NCBI GenBank assembly: GCA_030141585.1
Contig: JAQIFP010000002.1
Coordinates: 186,001 to 250,000, forward strand
Reading direction: 5' to 3'
DNA length: 64,000 bases
Source of the DNA: Ophryocystis elektroscirrha
Lineage: Eukaryota > Apicomplexa > Conoidasida > Neogregarinorida > Ophryocystidae
A program made the translations under genes and the position numbers. Below the pieces are notes generated by a model. The model did no database searches and was not told the origin of the DNA. It saw nothing but the letters and a program-made list of their open reading frames with translations. The stretch's first letter is position 1. Every line of letters begins with the position of its first letter. This document shows, in pieces, positions 1 to 10,536 of the stretch.

Positions 1-964
1 TTCAATGTTCATTTCTTTTTCATTTAACTCTTGCAATTTGGAGGAAGATTGTTTACTATCTTTGGTACGAGTTTTTTTATGTGATGTAGAACGTCGTCTA
101 CTATTACGTGAAGGTTTTCGTAAATCATATTGGGATGAATAATAGCTATCAATAATAATTTTGCAACCTCTTGCTGGAGAAATATATCGCTTACTAACTC
201 GATCGTGGGAATACCTTTCTCTATGATATCGTAATCTATTGGGACTTATGCATTTGTCAGATGAACGTTTTTTTTTTGAATAAGTATAAGTATCTGAAAA
301 ATGATTTCTATATTTTTCAGAGGCATGTAAAGAATAATGTTCTTTAGGATAATGGTAACGGTTATAGTCGGGGTATAAATAATCATTTGAATATTTTGAA
401 GAGCTGGAAGTACGGGGAAAATCATAGCTTGATTTTCTTTTTTCACGTGAACTTGACTTTAAACGAGAATGTGTTTTATCTCTTTCAGATCTTATCCCAT
501 GTTTCCCATTTTCATCTCTCCTTCTTTCATAAATGCTTTCAACGCTTCGTTTGTTGGAACCTAGAGATGTTTTACTTTGCATTTCTTCAACTCTTTCTTC
601 TTTTTTCCGTTTATCTGAATCTTTTGAAATTTTTTTATCTGGATTTTTTACAGATAAATTGATTACTACTAATCAAATTACATATTTGGCTCTACTTACA
701 TTTTTCATTTTGCTTTTCTAAGCTATCTCTTTGAATCTCAATGTTTGATTTAGATAATGCATTTTTATCAAAAAATTTCTCATCTGTGTTTGAACTATGT
801 TTATTTTCATTTAAAGTGGTATTCTTGTTATATTCTGATCTGGTATTTGAATTAAATTCTTCTTTTATTGAACTGATAGTTTAATTAAAACAGGTGTAAA
901 ATTACCTTTTAGAACATATTATTTCACCTTCTTCTATTTCATCTGATCTATTTCTGTGCATCAT
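1..964 (-). CDS. RS-rich nuclear protein, N-terminal part (partial)
   Basis: Partial gene whose 3' part lies beyond the left edge. The start is the ATG pair at 964, giving MMHRNRSDEIEEGEI. Splicing two short introns (about 867-900 and 664-698, both GT-AG) keeps one frame open to base 1. The protein is very rich in Ser, Arg, Lys, Tyr and His, with many RS, SR, RD and RE dipeptides and no globular domain in view. An acidic DEIEEGEI start followed by an RS-like tract is common in spliceosomal proteins and in the N-termini of CDK11- or PRP4-type kinases. Which of these it is cannot be told because the C-terminal domain is missing. The RS content would make it a candidate substrate of the SRPK kinase encoded at 25354-28218 (inference). 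Confidence 0.65.
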
Positions 965-1840
965 TGCACAGCATCACTAATTTAAAGGTATGCCTGCTGG
1001 CTCCTAAAATAGGTGTAAGTATATGAGGTAGTATTTGGTACATTAAATATCACATATTCGTGCATATTATTCTATATCAGTACGCTTTTATCTGTGTGAA
1101 ATTATAATTTCTGAGTAACAAGTTAATATAATCTCGCTTATTACCTTCACGTATGATTCATTCAATTGACGTAGTAGATGAGCTTCATATAAACTAAGTC
1201 TCTCAGTTCACCATTATCTGTATTGTTTAAGATATTTTAGTATTTACAATAATTTTTGTTATCCGACTCTGAATATGAATACTAATAATACAAAATGTAA
1301 GATAATGTAGTTTTTTTAAAACTGTAATTCATTTATGATTAGATTTGATTCTTTTCTTGTTCCATAATAGACAAAACATGTATACTTGAAAACTAACTAA
1401 CAAAAACGACCAAAAAATAATATGAAACATATTGCAAATCTGCCTCATGTAGCTTCATAGTAAAAAAATTACATTGAAATGTATATAAGCTTTAGCATAA
1501 CAAAATAAATATTTAAAAACAAAGCTTTAACATCCTTTTAGCAAAAAAATTATATATGGAAATTTATTGATTGAATTTCTTAATATAATTTTAAAGAATA
1601 CTAATATTGTGTTTGATTTATAACTGATATAATTTAACATATCAGTTATACAGTTTTCATATAATTTGAGAAGTTATTATTTATTAAATATCAATAAATA
1701 TCGAAAGATGTTTTAAATTTATATAATAACAGTAATATCATAAGTATTCATAAAAGAAGTACTCATTAAACATTTATATACAGTAATTTTACTGCAAAAA
1801 TTATAATTTACTGCGATTTGAGGTTTCACCTGTATGGTTG
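965..1840. other. Intergenic, AT-rich
   Basis: Shared upstream region of two divergent genes. It is AT-rich with short homopolymers. I see no ORF, tRNA or clear repeat. The acceptor-like string tttatatacag at about 1773-1783 could belong to a 5' intron of the next gene. Confidence 0.4.
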
Positions 1841-3472
1841 ATGCTCTTACCATGCGCATCCGTACAAATAGAAGGTGACACGTATCAATTAGACGCACTG
1901 CAGAAAAATGTATTTGCAGTCGAGTATTTATTAGAGCTTCAATGGCAAAAAAAAAAATTAATTAAAGACGAACTAGAAAAGTGTTGCGATTTTCCTTTGT
2001 TATCTGCAGCGCCACTGTACATATCCACTAAGTACAATGTATCAGCTGGTGAGGATAATGACATTCTGCAATTAGATAACCATTTGATTATCACAAATAA
2101 CAATAAAAGTGAAGATAATGCAAGTAATGAAGCTCCATTAATATTCTCCAAATGTAATGATTTACTAAATGTTGATCAAAATAATTCAACTTACAACTTT
2201 TTCTCAATAATACGTCCATTTTCTCATCGATACGGTGATATGTATTTTTTTCAATTACATCCGCAATTTTGGCTGAAAATACCAGTAATTATTGAAAGTA
2301 ACAATTCCTGTAACAATAAAGTACTTCAGAAAAGTTACTCCCAAGCATTTCACACTAACTTCAAGCTGATATCCAAATGCTGTATCGTGAATAATGAAGA
2401 TGACTTTAATAAAATTAAAAAATTACCAGACATTATCAATGAAAAAACTTATACTTACAAACTTATGGCATTTTTATTAAACCCTTTTATTGAAACTTCA
2501 GTTTTATCTTTGATATCTAATTTGCAGCCTGAATCATTGTGTGAAGGATTCTATTCCCCGCTTAGTCCTTTAATTTCTGATACGGCAGAATCATCTAAGT
2601 CTTTACAACAAAAGCCAAAAAACGTAATTTGTCCATTTCACTACGAAGATAATAAACTGATGCCAAATATCAATTTACTCAAAACAGCAAAATACTTTTC
2701 TAGCCAACATCGTGATTCCAATTTACCTTTATTAACACCGTCATTATGCTCGTGTTCAAATGAAAAACTAAAAGCTATTTGGACTAAAGAATTAGAGGAA
2801 CATGAGACCAGTTGTTTATCTAAAAGTTCAATCAGTTTTAATGACATCAATTATGATATTCTTGGAAAAACTGATTCATATTTATCTTTTCCTTTTTTAT
2901 CAAAGTCAATGGAAAACTTACATTTTTGTTCTCAATGTGGTGGATTACAGTATATACCTTATAGTTTTATTGAAGTCAAATTAAATCGAGAAGTTTATTC
3001 AATATATAATTTGGTCAAAATATTACCTTTACCTATATCTACGGAAATTTATTGTGATCATGTGAAATTAACAGCATGTATTGTTGCACGTAATCCTTTA
3101 CATGAATGGTTTATTTGCTTTGCACTCAAACTTGCAAATTTGGACAACGTGCTGAAAGCGTATTCAGTTTGCTCTTTTTCTTTAACTCCTTTTCATAAAT
3201 TTAATGAAAAGATTGATATACCATCCAAACCTATACAGCAATGCTTGGAACACAATCTTATGCGTCGTTCATCTTTGAAAATCAATAGTAATTTATTTAT
3301 TCACTTTTATTTGAGACGCTCGTATTGTTTAACTCCTAAAAAAATACATACAAATGATGATTTTATGGGTTCGCCACCGTCAAATTTGGCACAAATATTT
3401 ACAGATTGGCTTAAAAATCACAACAAAGAATATTTTGATAAGAATAGCAAAAAACGCAAACTTCAAAACTAA
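1841..3472 (+). CDS. Hypothetical protein, about 543 aa
   Basis: Single long exon ending in TAA. The first in-frame ATG is at 1841. The frame stays open upstream to 1787, after an acceptor-like tttatatacag, so an additional 5' exon is possible. I do not recognise the family. Visible features are a Lys/Glu-rich helix near the N-terminus (about residues 28-48), low-complexity Asn/Ser stretches in the middle, a CxxC pair (FCSQCGG) near residue 365 and a Lys/Arg-rich C-terminus ending KKRKLQN that could act as a nuclear localisation signal. There is no signal peptide and no clear membrane segment. The extent of the coding region is secure from its length in this stop-rich genome; the function is unknown. 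Confidence 0.7.
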   Translation: MLLPCASVQIEGDTYQLDALQKNVFAVEYLLELQWQKKKLIKDELEKCCDFPLLSAAPLYISTKYNVSAGEDNDILQLDNHLIITNNNKSEDNASNEAPLIFSKCNDLLNVDQNNSTYNFFSIIRPFSHRYGDMYFFQLHPQFWLKIPVIIESNNSCNNKVLQKSYSQAFHTNFKLISKCCIVNNEDDFNKIKKLPDIINEKTYTYKLMAFLLNPFIETSVLSLISNLQPESLCEGFYSPLSPLISDTAESSKSLQQKPKNVICPFHYEDNKLMPNINLLKTAKYFSSQHRDSNLPLLTPSLCSCSNEKLKAIWTKELEEHETSCLSKSSISFNDINYDILGKTDSYLSFPFLSKSMENLHFCSQCGGLQYIPYSFIEVKLNREVYSIYNLVKILPLPISTEIYCDHVKLTACIVARNPLHEWFICFALKLANLDNVLKAYSVCSFSLTPFHKFNEKIDIPSKPIQQCLEHNLMRRSSLKINSNLFIHFYLRRSYCLTPKKIHTNDDFMGSPPSNLAQIFTDWLKNHNKEYFDKNSKKRKLQN

Positions 3473-3793
3473 TTTAAAACCTGATGCAAAATCAAGATTG
3501 AAGGCATTTTAAGTAAATCCTGTCAAAATCAAGAATTTTTATACGTTACGACTAATCTTCGAAACTAACATAAAATTTTTGTACCAAAAATTAAAATTTG
3601 ACATTTTGTTGTACCAAAATTGCATATATATTTGGAAACACATATTTATAAAAAATTTTAGTAAATCATTTTTATTTGTCGGATTAATTGAATATAATTA
3701 TTAGATTTATTATTTTTACAAATACTATTTTTCTAGAAAAGTTTCCCACTTTCACAAAATATTAATTGTGGTTCTCAAGTAATAAATTGTAAA

Positions 3794-4303
3794 ATGCGTA
3801 AAGTAACACAATATATTGGGCTATTGTCATCATGCACAACTTTGGTGCTAGGAATTATTCATATTTGCGCGAGCACTGCAAAGTTGGAATGGCCAAGTAG
3901 ATTTCTGGATGACGTTAATAAAGATTATTGGCGTGATCGATTATTTACGTTAGACCCTGATAGATTTTGTAATGTAGAAACAAAACAAATTGTGTACTAT
4001 AGGTGACAGTTTCACGCCATTATTTATGGGATTGATTGGAATAGCTTTGCATATGAAAAATGTAAAATGTTCACTTATATCTGAGTCATTTTTGAGATAT
4101 TTCGTAAGCACTGAGTTTATTCCGATTTTATTTAGATATTCTTATTTTTGACTGGATTGATCGGCAATCTTGGATACCGGGGAGGCTTAGGAATTATTTT
4201 TGCACCAATTTCATTTCTAGCTGCTGCACTTAGCTTAATTGTTTTCTTCTTTGATGACGGAGAAGTTGGATTGGGTGTGAATGTCCCGTTATTGAGTAAA
4301 TAA
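3794..4303 (+). CDS. Small multi-pass membrane protein, tandem copy 1
   Basis: Three exons: 3794-3968, 4003-4103 and 4136-4303, with introns of 34 and 32 nt (donors GTAATG and GTAAGC, acceptors TATAG and TTTAG). The product is about 147 aa. Hydrophobic segments occur at residues 7-25 (IGLLSSCTTLVLGIIHICA), around 62-76 and over about 96-130, including GNLGYRGGLGIIFAP. It ends with an acidic DDGE stretch. It is clearly paralogous to the next gene: the first segment, the W-P-S/D context, the NLGYxGG motif and both intron phases (1, then 0) match. I do not recognise the family. A four-helix membrane topology is likely but not proven. Confidence 0.75.
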
Positions 4304-4517
4304 GGACAATTTTGAATAGTTTATTAAAAAATTTGAAACTTATAAAAATATTTGAGGTTTTTTTTTTATTTCTTTTTTGTAATATAAATACATGAAGCTT
4401 AATAAATATAAAAAAAATTACACAAATTTCTGAATTTTTATTTATTTTTTCTTAATATTGAATCTTATTATTGATCCAAAAAAAAGTGGAAAATCATTTG
4501 AACCATTTAAATACAGA

Positions 4518-5033
4518 ATGATCAAACCAATAACGCGTATTTTAGGATTAGTATCTTCTCTTGCAACAATTGCAGTAGGAATTATTCACGTATTAGATAT
4601 AAAAACCGGATTAAAATGGCCCGATTCAGGATTCTTGAAAGATACGAATGCTGGCTGGAGAGAAGCATTTTCTTTTGCTCCATCTGTGATAAGTAAGTGT
4701 CGTCAAAACTAAACGAATTAATTTCATAGCTAATATGTGGGCACCCTTAGTCCTTGGAATTATTGGTGTTTCATTACATATTCAGGGATTTGCAAAAAAC
4801 TCAATAATGCAAAGTTTTGCAACATACATGGTACGCTTGTTATCAAATTAATTGTTGAGCAGCTATTTTTGTTATTTCAAGCATTTTTCACTAATCTAGG
4901 ATACACTGGAGGTTTTGGAATAATTGTTGGATCTGTATCATTGTCTGCGTGTGCATTTTGCATAATCTCTTATCTTTTGGGTGATGATGAAGCTGACTTA
5001 AAACTTGACATTCGATTAAGAACTGCAAAGTAG
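4518..5033 (+). CDS. Small multi-pass membrane protein, tandem copy 2
   Basis: Paralogue of the preceding gene, about 215 bp downstream on the same strand. The ATG at 4518 gives MIKPITRILGLVSSLATIA. An in-frame TTG lies further upstream but the ATG matches the start of copy 1. Introns lie at about 4692-4728 and 4831-4862, in the same phases (1 and 0) as in copy 1. The shared hydrophobic core contains FFTNLGYTGGFGIIVGS, followed by ISYLLGDDEADL. Length is about 148 aa. The function is unknown; the conserved intron positions show duplication after intron gain. Confidence 0.75.
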
Positions 5034-5055
5034 ATTTTCTATAGTGATAACTGGA

Positions 5056-6516
5056 TTAATAATTAATTAGACTTCTTTTTGCACACACTAATGCATTGAA
5101 TTCATTTTTTATTGATATCATCTGTATAATAGATATGTAAAATGCAAAAAAACTAATGATAACTTGAGAAAAACTTAATGCAAGCTTGAAATACCATTTG
5201 ACAGGTGGCATGAAAAACAGAGATCCTAAAATTACATATGACATAATACTTGCACCTATAATTAAATTCCATTTCAAGTTTATTGAAAACAGTTGTTTCA
5301 CTAATATTTTATCTGCAAATTCTAATGTATCTCTTAAATCGGATTTCTTGAATATACTACATTTGTTATAACAAAATAATGATTTCTCCATATTTATTTT
5401 TGTTATGTACTTTTCTTCTGGCAAAGACTTTTGTTCAGAGTTGACTTCAATCAATTCATAAGTATCATCACAAGAGCTGGAATAGTCGTTTCGAAATTCA
5501 TCAATTGTGTATTTAAGCTTCACAGTCAAAGCTTCATGATCTGAGTAACTTATTTTTTCGTTTGGAATCTTATTAGGAATTTCATGAGAATAACTCACGA
5601 TCTTCAGGTTATTCAATGTTTTTGCCCACACCCATATGTAATCAATCCTTGTTCCATTAAGAGGCTTACTATTTTTGCGGGTAAAAGAATTTGTCGATAA
5701 TCCACACGTGCCGTATACATTACTAACTTTTCCAGACTCCAAATATTTTTCGTATATCTTCCTAAACATTTTATTTGAAAGGCGCTGATTGCTTGGCAAT
5801 TCATCTATCATAAGCGTTTTCTGAGTCACAATTAATTCTCCTAGTAAGTTATTTTTTTGAACAATAGAGAATTTTTCGTCAACTTCAACATACAAAGTAG
5901 AATTGAAATATCTAGATTCCGCTAACATATAAGTGTCGTAAATATTTGCTGCTTTAGATAGTAGCTCCAGTAAAATATTGTAAGGTTCTGTATTTAAATC
6001 AGCCGCCAGAATAATCATTTCTGCCTTGTCTTTTAGTATTTTTATGATATCAATAAGTTGAATTATTTGATATAATCTATGAGGAGTATGTTTTATACTT
6101 TCTACATGTGTATGAGTATTTAGTATTATAAGTTCAAAATTTTTAGCTACCGTCAAAGAATTCAGTGAAAACCCTTTGCCACTAAATCGATCTCCATAAC
6201 AGATATTATGGTAGTAACCATTCGCTTCATATTTGGAAAAAAAACGCGTTTTTATTGGATACTGAGAAAAAATGCATAATCCTGAACCAACGGTCCCTGC
6301 TTCAAAATAATCCCCATAAGGAAATTTTGTGCATAATTCACTTTGTAAATAATTGTAATCATTGTGGGACCAAACTTCCTGTAAGCATACGACATTTACA
6401 TCACATTCGCGTAAATAGGCAGCTATAGCCTTTAGACGTAGATTTTTTTGCTGCGAAAAAAAACGCAGTAACCAGCAATTCCATGACAGTATTGATAAGG
6501 TATACTCAGTAGTCAT
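5056..6516 (-). CDS. Neutral sphingomyelinase (EEP-fold phospholipase C), SMPD2/ISC1-like
   Basis: Intronless, 486 aa. The N-terminal 320 residues carry the endonuclease/exonuclease/phosphatase catalytic motifs in order: SWNCW (Asn), CLQEVW (metal-binding Glu), GSGLCIFSQYPI, ILNTHTHVE, AADLNTEP (Asp/Asn) and the final YSDHEAL (catalytic Asp-His). The C-terminus has two predicted membrane helices separated by a short turn (about 418-436 and 446-466), as in animal SMPD2 and yeast ISC1. The family hydrolyses sphingomyelin and related sphingophospholipids to ceramide at membranes. An insert of about 80 residues (about 205-285) precedes the RIDYIW motif. It converges on the copy 2 membrane-protein gene, with stop codons 22 bp apart. 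Confidence 0.9.
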   Translation of the reverse strand: MTTEYTLSILSWNCWLLRFFSQQKNLRLKAIAAYLRECDVNVVCLQEVWSHNDYNYLQSELCTKFPYGDYFEAGTVGSGLCIFSQYPIKTRFFSKYEANGYYHNICYGDRFSGKGFSLNSLTVAKNFELIILNTHTHVESIKHTPHRLYQIIQLIDIIKILKDKAEMIILAADLNTEPYNILLELLSKAANIYDTYMLAESRYFNSTLYVEVDEKFSIVQKNNLLGELIVTQKTLMIDELPSNQRLSNKMFRKIYEKYLESGKVSNVYGTCGLSTNSFTRKNSKPLNGTRIDYIWVWAKTLNNLKIVSYSHEIPNKIPNEKISYSDHEALTVKLKYTIDEFRNDYSSSCDDTYELIEVNSEQKSLPEEKYITKINMEKSLFCYNKCSIFKKSDLRDTLEFADKILVKQLFSINLKWNLIIGASIMSYVILGSLFFMPPVKWYFKLALSFSQVIISFFAFYISIIQMISIKNEFNALVCAKRSLINY

Positions 6517-7540
6517 TTATATACTTCCTAACAGCTAAATTAATGATTTTAGGATTTAAATTAGTGTAAAAAATGCTGTCAGTTTTCGTATAAAAGAAAA
6601 ACTAAAGTTTGAAACTAGTGTTGCGTTGAATTATTATTTTTTCGGCTTACATGAATTAATAAATTATCAATATACCTAATTAATTCTCTAATGGAATCTG
6701 GTGTTGAGCAAATCTTTTGATTTACAATATTTTTTTTATCCAATAAATTTAACACATCAATTTGTAATTATAAGCTCATTAAAATAAATTATAAGTTTTG
6801 ATTTAACGGCAAGAATTACTCGATTTTGAGTCAACGCATTCGTACTCAATAAAAACGATTTGCTTGAAATAAAACACATGTGATTAAAGTAGATGATGTG
6901 TAATAAAAAAATACACTTGAATTTTTAAGAACTCAACAAGCTTTGTTACCTATTAATGAGTCTTGCAAAAAACTTTCATTAATTTTCGTTTATGAACGTC
7001 TAAAAACCCCTTAATTTAGTTATTTTTTTTTTATTAGATACATAATAGTCTGTAGATTTTGTAAGAAAAAAAATTTAATATGTTATAAGAGTTATATGTA
7101 GTTTCACTATAACAAGGTTAATTTGTTTTTTTTCTTAAATTGATATACATATATGACAGATAGTTAGTTTTCGTTAATTAGTAATAAGATTACTTATGTT
7201 TTAAGATTTAATTATATCTACCGGTAAATAGCAGTGCAAGTTTGATTTTTTCTTAAAATGATTAAAAACCTTTATAATCAGACTGCACTTCAGTGCCCAT
7301 CTAATAATTATATTTGTTTTATAGAATTATTTGGTTTTTGATAATAACGCTAAGCTATTTACCGTATAATTGATATTTCGACATATAACCCAACAATAAA
7401 AAATAATTAAAGTATATAATATATTTTAGTGTGAATTGATATAAACCCATTATACATACAGTTAAATTATCAATCAAATTTCGCCGGAGAAATAAAGAAT
7501 CAAAAAAGCTTGGTGAAAAAGTTTTTTTATAATTATACAG
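6517..7540. other. Intergenic, 1 kb, contains a possible structured RNA
   Basis: No ORF is supported. Divergent promoter space between the sphingomyelinase and the 7541 gene. It contains the inverted-repeat element described separately at 7222-7364. The rest is A/T-rich with poly-T and poly-A runs. Confidence 0.4.
7222..7364. ncRNA. Candidate structured RNA or regulatory hairpin
   Basis: An exact 11-bp inverted repeat (CGGTAAATAGC at 7222-7232 and GCTATTTACCG at 7354-7364) encloses two further small inverted repeats: TGATTA/TAATCA at 7259-7264 and 7275-7280, and GCACT-TC-AGTGC at 7285-7296. In an AT-rich intergenic region this nested arrangement could fold as a multi-stem RNA, or could be a cruciform or protein-binding site. 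No match to tRNA, 5S, U1-U6 or other RNAs was recognised. The strand is unknown and the call is tentative. Confidence 0.25.
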
Positions 7541-8458
7541 ATGACTTACTTCAATGAGATGACGTGTAATTTTCGCCCTGACAATCGTAATAAGGATAAA
7601 TGTTCATTACTAGTTTCGCTACCATTGCTTTTGTCATATGGGGCAGTAGCTAAGCAAGAATCATCGTTAAGTGCTACTTATGTATTTCCTCCAAATTATC
7701 CATCTGCTCAAGCTTTATTTGCCAGATCCGTGGATATTTGTGATATGTTTGTCGGACAGTTGCAAATTGACTTAGTATCATTTTACTGTCGTAAACATCA
7801 TGTACCTCAAGTGGCATTTTTATTTACTGAATTGGCAAAACAGCATTTCAAACAATTATTATCAAAGCCTATATATATCCGTTGCTCTGGATTAAAGCAA
7901 CGCCCTGCGAGATCCTATAATCATCAACTTTACACTATAAATCAACATACTATGTATTTCACTCCAGTAGATGTTGTTACTCCAGCTGATCAAAAAAGAT
8001 TCTGGTCTGTTCAACAATTTACCGAAGAATTTATTGCACTATTAATTAAATTACGCCTTATAGATTCAGAAAATGTAATTTGTGCTCCGGAATTATTAGT
8101 TGTTGTTAGAAGATTTTTGAATGACCCACCAAAACATCCATTAAGCCATTATTCAAAATTTGTTTGTGAAGGCGTACAACTATCTGAGATACGTCTAGTC
8201 TACTCAAAAGGATCTTTGCAATGCCCCGTACAGCACATCAAAACAGACCCTAGATTCACCCAGGATACTATATTCTGTAGACCACTAGTTTGTGACGTCG
8301 AAGGTATACCTGCTCGTTTCGAATTCGCTAAACCAATTTTACCAACATTATTCCCTACTGTTAATGCCGCTTTAGCTTATTATGCTAAAATTTACCCTTC
8401 TTATAGTAATACACCAAATATGCTTGAGTATCAGCAAGATGAAGAATGTAAGAAATAG
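7541..8458 (+). CDS. Hypothetical protein, 305 aa
   Basis: Intronless ORF starting at an ATG that directly follows a tacag string, so a 5' UTR intron or an upstream exon is possible. It has no recognised domain. The sequence has normal globular composition with few low-complexity runs. A hydrophobic segment SLLVSLPLLLSYGAVA lies near residue 23-38, too internal for a standard signal peptide unless translation starts later. Other recognisable stretches are RSVDICDMFVGQLQIDL and FEFAKPILPTLFPTVNAAL. The coding call rests on length and on composition unlike the surrounding DNA. The function is unknown. Confidence 0.65.
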   Translation: MTYFNEMTCNFRPDNRNKDKCSLLVSLPLLLSYGAVAKQESSLSATYVFPPNYPSAQALFARSVDICDMFVGQLQIDLVSFYCRKHHVPQVAFLFTELAKQHFKQLLSKPIYIRCSGLKQRPARSYNHQLYTINQHTMYFTPVDVVTPADQKRFWSVQQFTEEFIALLIKLRLIDSENVICAPELLVVVRRFLNDPPKHPLSHYSKFVCEGVQLSEIRLVYSKGSLQCPVQHIKTDPRFTQDTIFCRPLVCDVEGIPARFEFAKPILPTLFPTVNAALAYYAKIYPSYSNTPNMLEYQQDEECKK

Positions 8459-9071
8459 CGGAGAAACCTTTTAATATTTATTTAATTGAGTAGCAATTAT
8501 ATAATATAATAAAGGTTTTTATTTTAAATCAGTATAGTTACTGTGCTCTGAGATTTCTTATTATGTCAATTAAGTTTGTAATTATCATATTTGTAAGCCT
8601 TCTGTCATTTTAACATATATATTGCCGAAGCTCTTTTTTGTCCCTGCAATTTTAGTACTCAGAACACCTATGAATATTTCTGCTTTGCTTGAACAAAGGC
8701 TTCTCAAAGTTTAGTATATGAATTTTAGAATTTAGAAATATTTTTAATTTTTTTAGTGAATAATTGATTACATCATTTAACAATTTAAACAGAAAAAGTC
8801 TTAAGACAACTTTAAAAATTTTAATTTTTTTTTTAATTTTTCCCTTTGTACTACTGTTGTTCAAATTTTTTTTTTCGTTTATTTGTTAAGAGATATATTG
8901 TAATTTCACGCTTATTTTTGATTATCAACAAAGAAATTAAATAATTAAAAAAGTGTGAATAATTATGAAACTTGTATATTTAGGTTGAAATAATTGGATA
9001 TAATTATACGAAAGATACAAGTAAGTTGCATTAATGATTAATAGCATTCAAACCTTTATAGTCACAGAACA
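8459..9071. other. Intergenic, AT-rich
   Basis: 3' and 5' flanks between two same-strand genes. It contains poly-T and poly-A runs and a short chance minus-strand ORF of extreme Lys/Ile/Leu composition. Nothing further is seen. Confidence 0.4.
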
Positions 9072-9769
9072 ATGGAAAGCACTGGATCTTTAGCACACAT
9101 ATCTGAAGCTAAGCGAATAGAAAGCAATATAAACCACTTAAGAGACATCGCAGCAATAATTTCCGAGCCACAGGTACGAAAACATCAACGCTGACGTCAA
9201 TACTAATATCAATAATTAGTTAGATCCCCTTACATTATATGGACATCTAAAAGATGCCCGTACTTTAGCAGTTCAAACTTACTCATTACTTAAACGTTAT
9301 CAAGCTTTTGTCAATAGTTCTGATATATATGAAAAGGTACAGCAATAGGTATTATCTTTAGTAGAGTCAAAGAAAAGTTACATTGAAAGAACTGAAATTA
9401 CAATACCAAAATGCTCTACGCAATATTGATACCGTTGCTCAAATCACACTTGGTAGCTCTAACAGGTGAGTTATCTCTTTTTTATGTAAATTAATAATTA
9501 AGGAAGCAAATAAGCAGTGAAATCCCATTGAGCAATTTTGAGTCAGATACAAACCAATCTTGCATGAGTTGTATTGATGATTATAAATTGTATGATGAAA
9601 GAGGCCGTTCTAAATTTGAAAAAAATAATTCCTTTATTTCCAATTATGATGAACTTGAAGACTATCATAAAACTTCGCAACCGTTAAATTATAAAAATAG
9701 CTGGAATCCTTTCTCTGCCTTTAATATAAACAAAAAGTAAGTAAAAAAATAAACACAAATTTTAAATAA

Positions 9770-9806
<37 letters not shown>

Positions 9807-10214
9807 AATTTATACATATCATAGAGTGTTTCGATTATAAATAATATTTATTCAGTGTAACAAGGCCAATTGATACTCACAATTCATTGTTAATGGATGA
9901 ACATCATAAAATTCTTAATGACGTACAAGGTATCCGTAATTTATACAAAAAAATGGGAATGCAAGTATTAAGCAGTACAGATGATTTAGGTAATTGCTGT
10001 TTTTCAAAAAAGCGTTATAGACCAGCTAGAAACTCAAATGAGATCTGCTAATGAGTTTTCTAGAGAAAATATTAACTCATTAGTAACTTCGTTGAATAAA
10101 ATAAACCGTCAAAGAAAAATTAAGTAAACTAAATTTCAAAACTATATTTTTATCAGTATAATGATATTTACATTCGTATTATGTTTCATCATTATATTAT
10201 GGTTTTTTCCTTGA
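9072..10214 (+). CDS. Tail-anchored SNARE-like protein
   Basis: About seven exons. The start is MESTGSLAHISEAKRIES. Introns include 9337-9364 (28 nt), 9990-10020 (31 nt) and 10124-10156 (33 nt); a longer one (about 9738-9856) carries a (TA)n run. The N-terminal half is helical (KRIESNINHLRDIA; LYGHLKDARTLAVQTYSLLKR; KVTLKELKLQYQNALRNID), followed by a charged linker. Then comes a heptad segment of about 60 residues starting at LLMDEHHKILNDVQGIRNLY and ending with NINSLVTSLNKIN, a basic RQRK, and a single C-terminal helix IMIFTFVLCFIIILWFFP. Helical bundle, SNARE motif and tail anchor is the layout of Golgi/ER Q-SNAREs (GOS1, membrin, USE1 or SEC20 types). I cannot decide which subtype. Confidence 0.65.
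9774..9804. repeat. (TA)n microsatellite in intron
   Basis: Uninterrupted TA dinucleotide run inside an intron of the SNARE-like gene. Confidence 0.9.
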
Positions 10215-10536
10215 TTTATAGTGCTTATTTATTTTATCACTGTATTTACGCTGAAATTTGCATGTGTTATACGCTTAGTTCTAACAAATTAATTTGTACT
10301 TTTTTTGGTAATTTTTTTTTTATTAATTTTCTAAGGTGACAGTTTATAATTAAACTTTCACTATGTGAATTTTACTTTTAAAGAATTATTTAGTATTTGA
10401 ACAATTGAAAGAAAAAGTGAGAGAATTAATGTTTGATTAAAAAAAAAAATACGTCTCAAACAAATTCAATCGTTTCGTAAATTTTTAGGTATAACTATAT
10501 CAAATGTTTGCACTTCAGGATCTTTGCTAATTGATT

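Noticed and set aside
246..721. Small ORFs opposite and overlapping the RS-rich exon
   Set aside because: They are frame shadows of the minus-strand RS coding sequence, with Phe/Leu-rich nonsense composition.
7541..8458. Signal peptide from the hydrophobic run near residue 23
   Set aside because: The run is too far from the only supported ATG and lacks a typical cleavage context.
8652..8864. 70-codon minus-strand ORF
   Set aside because: Composition is Lys/Leu/Ile runs from poly-A/T; there are no splice partners and no motif.
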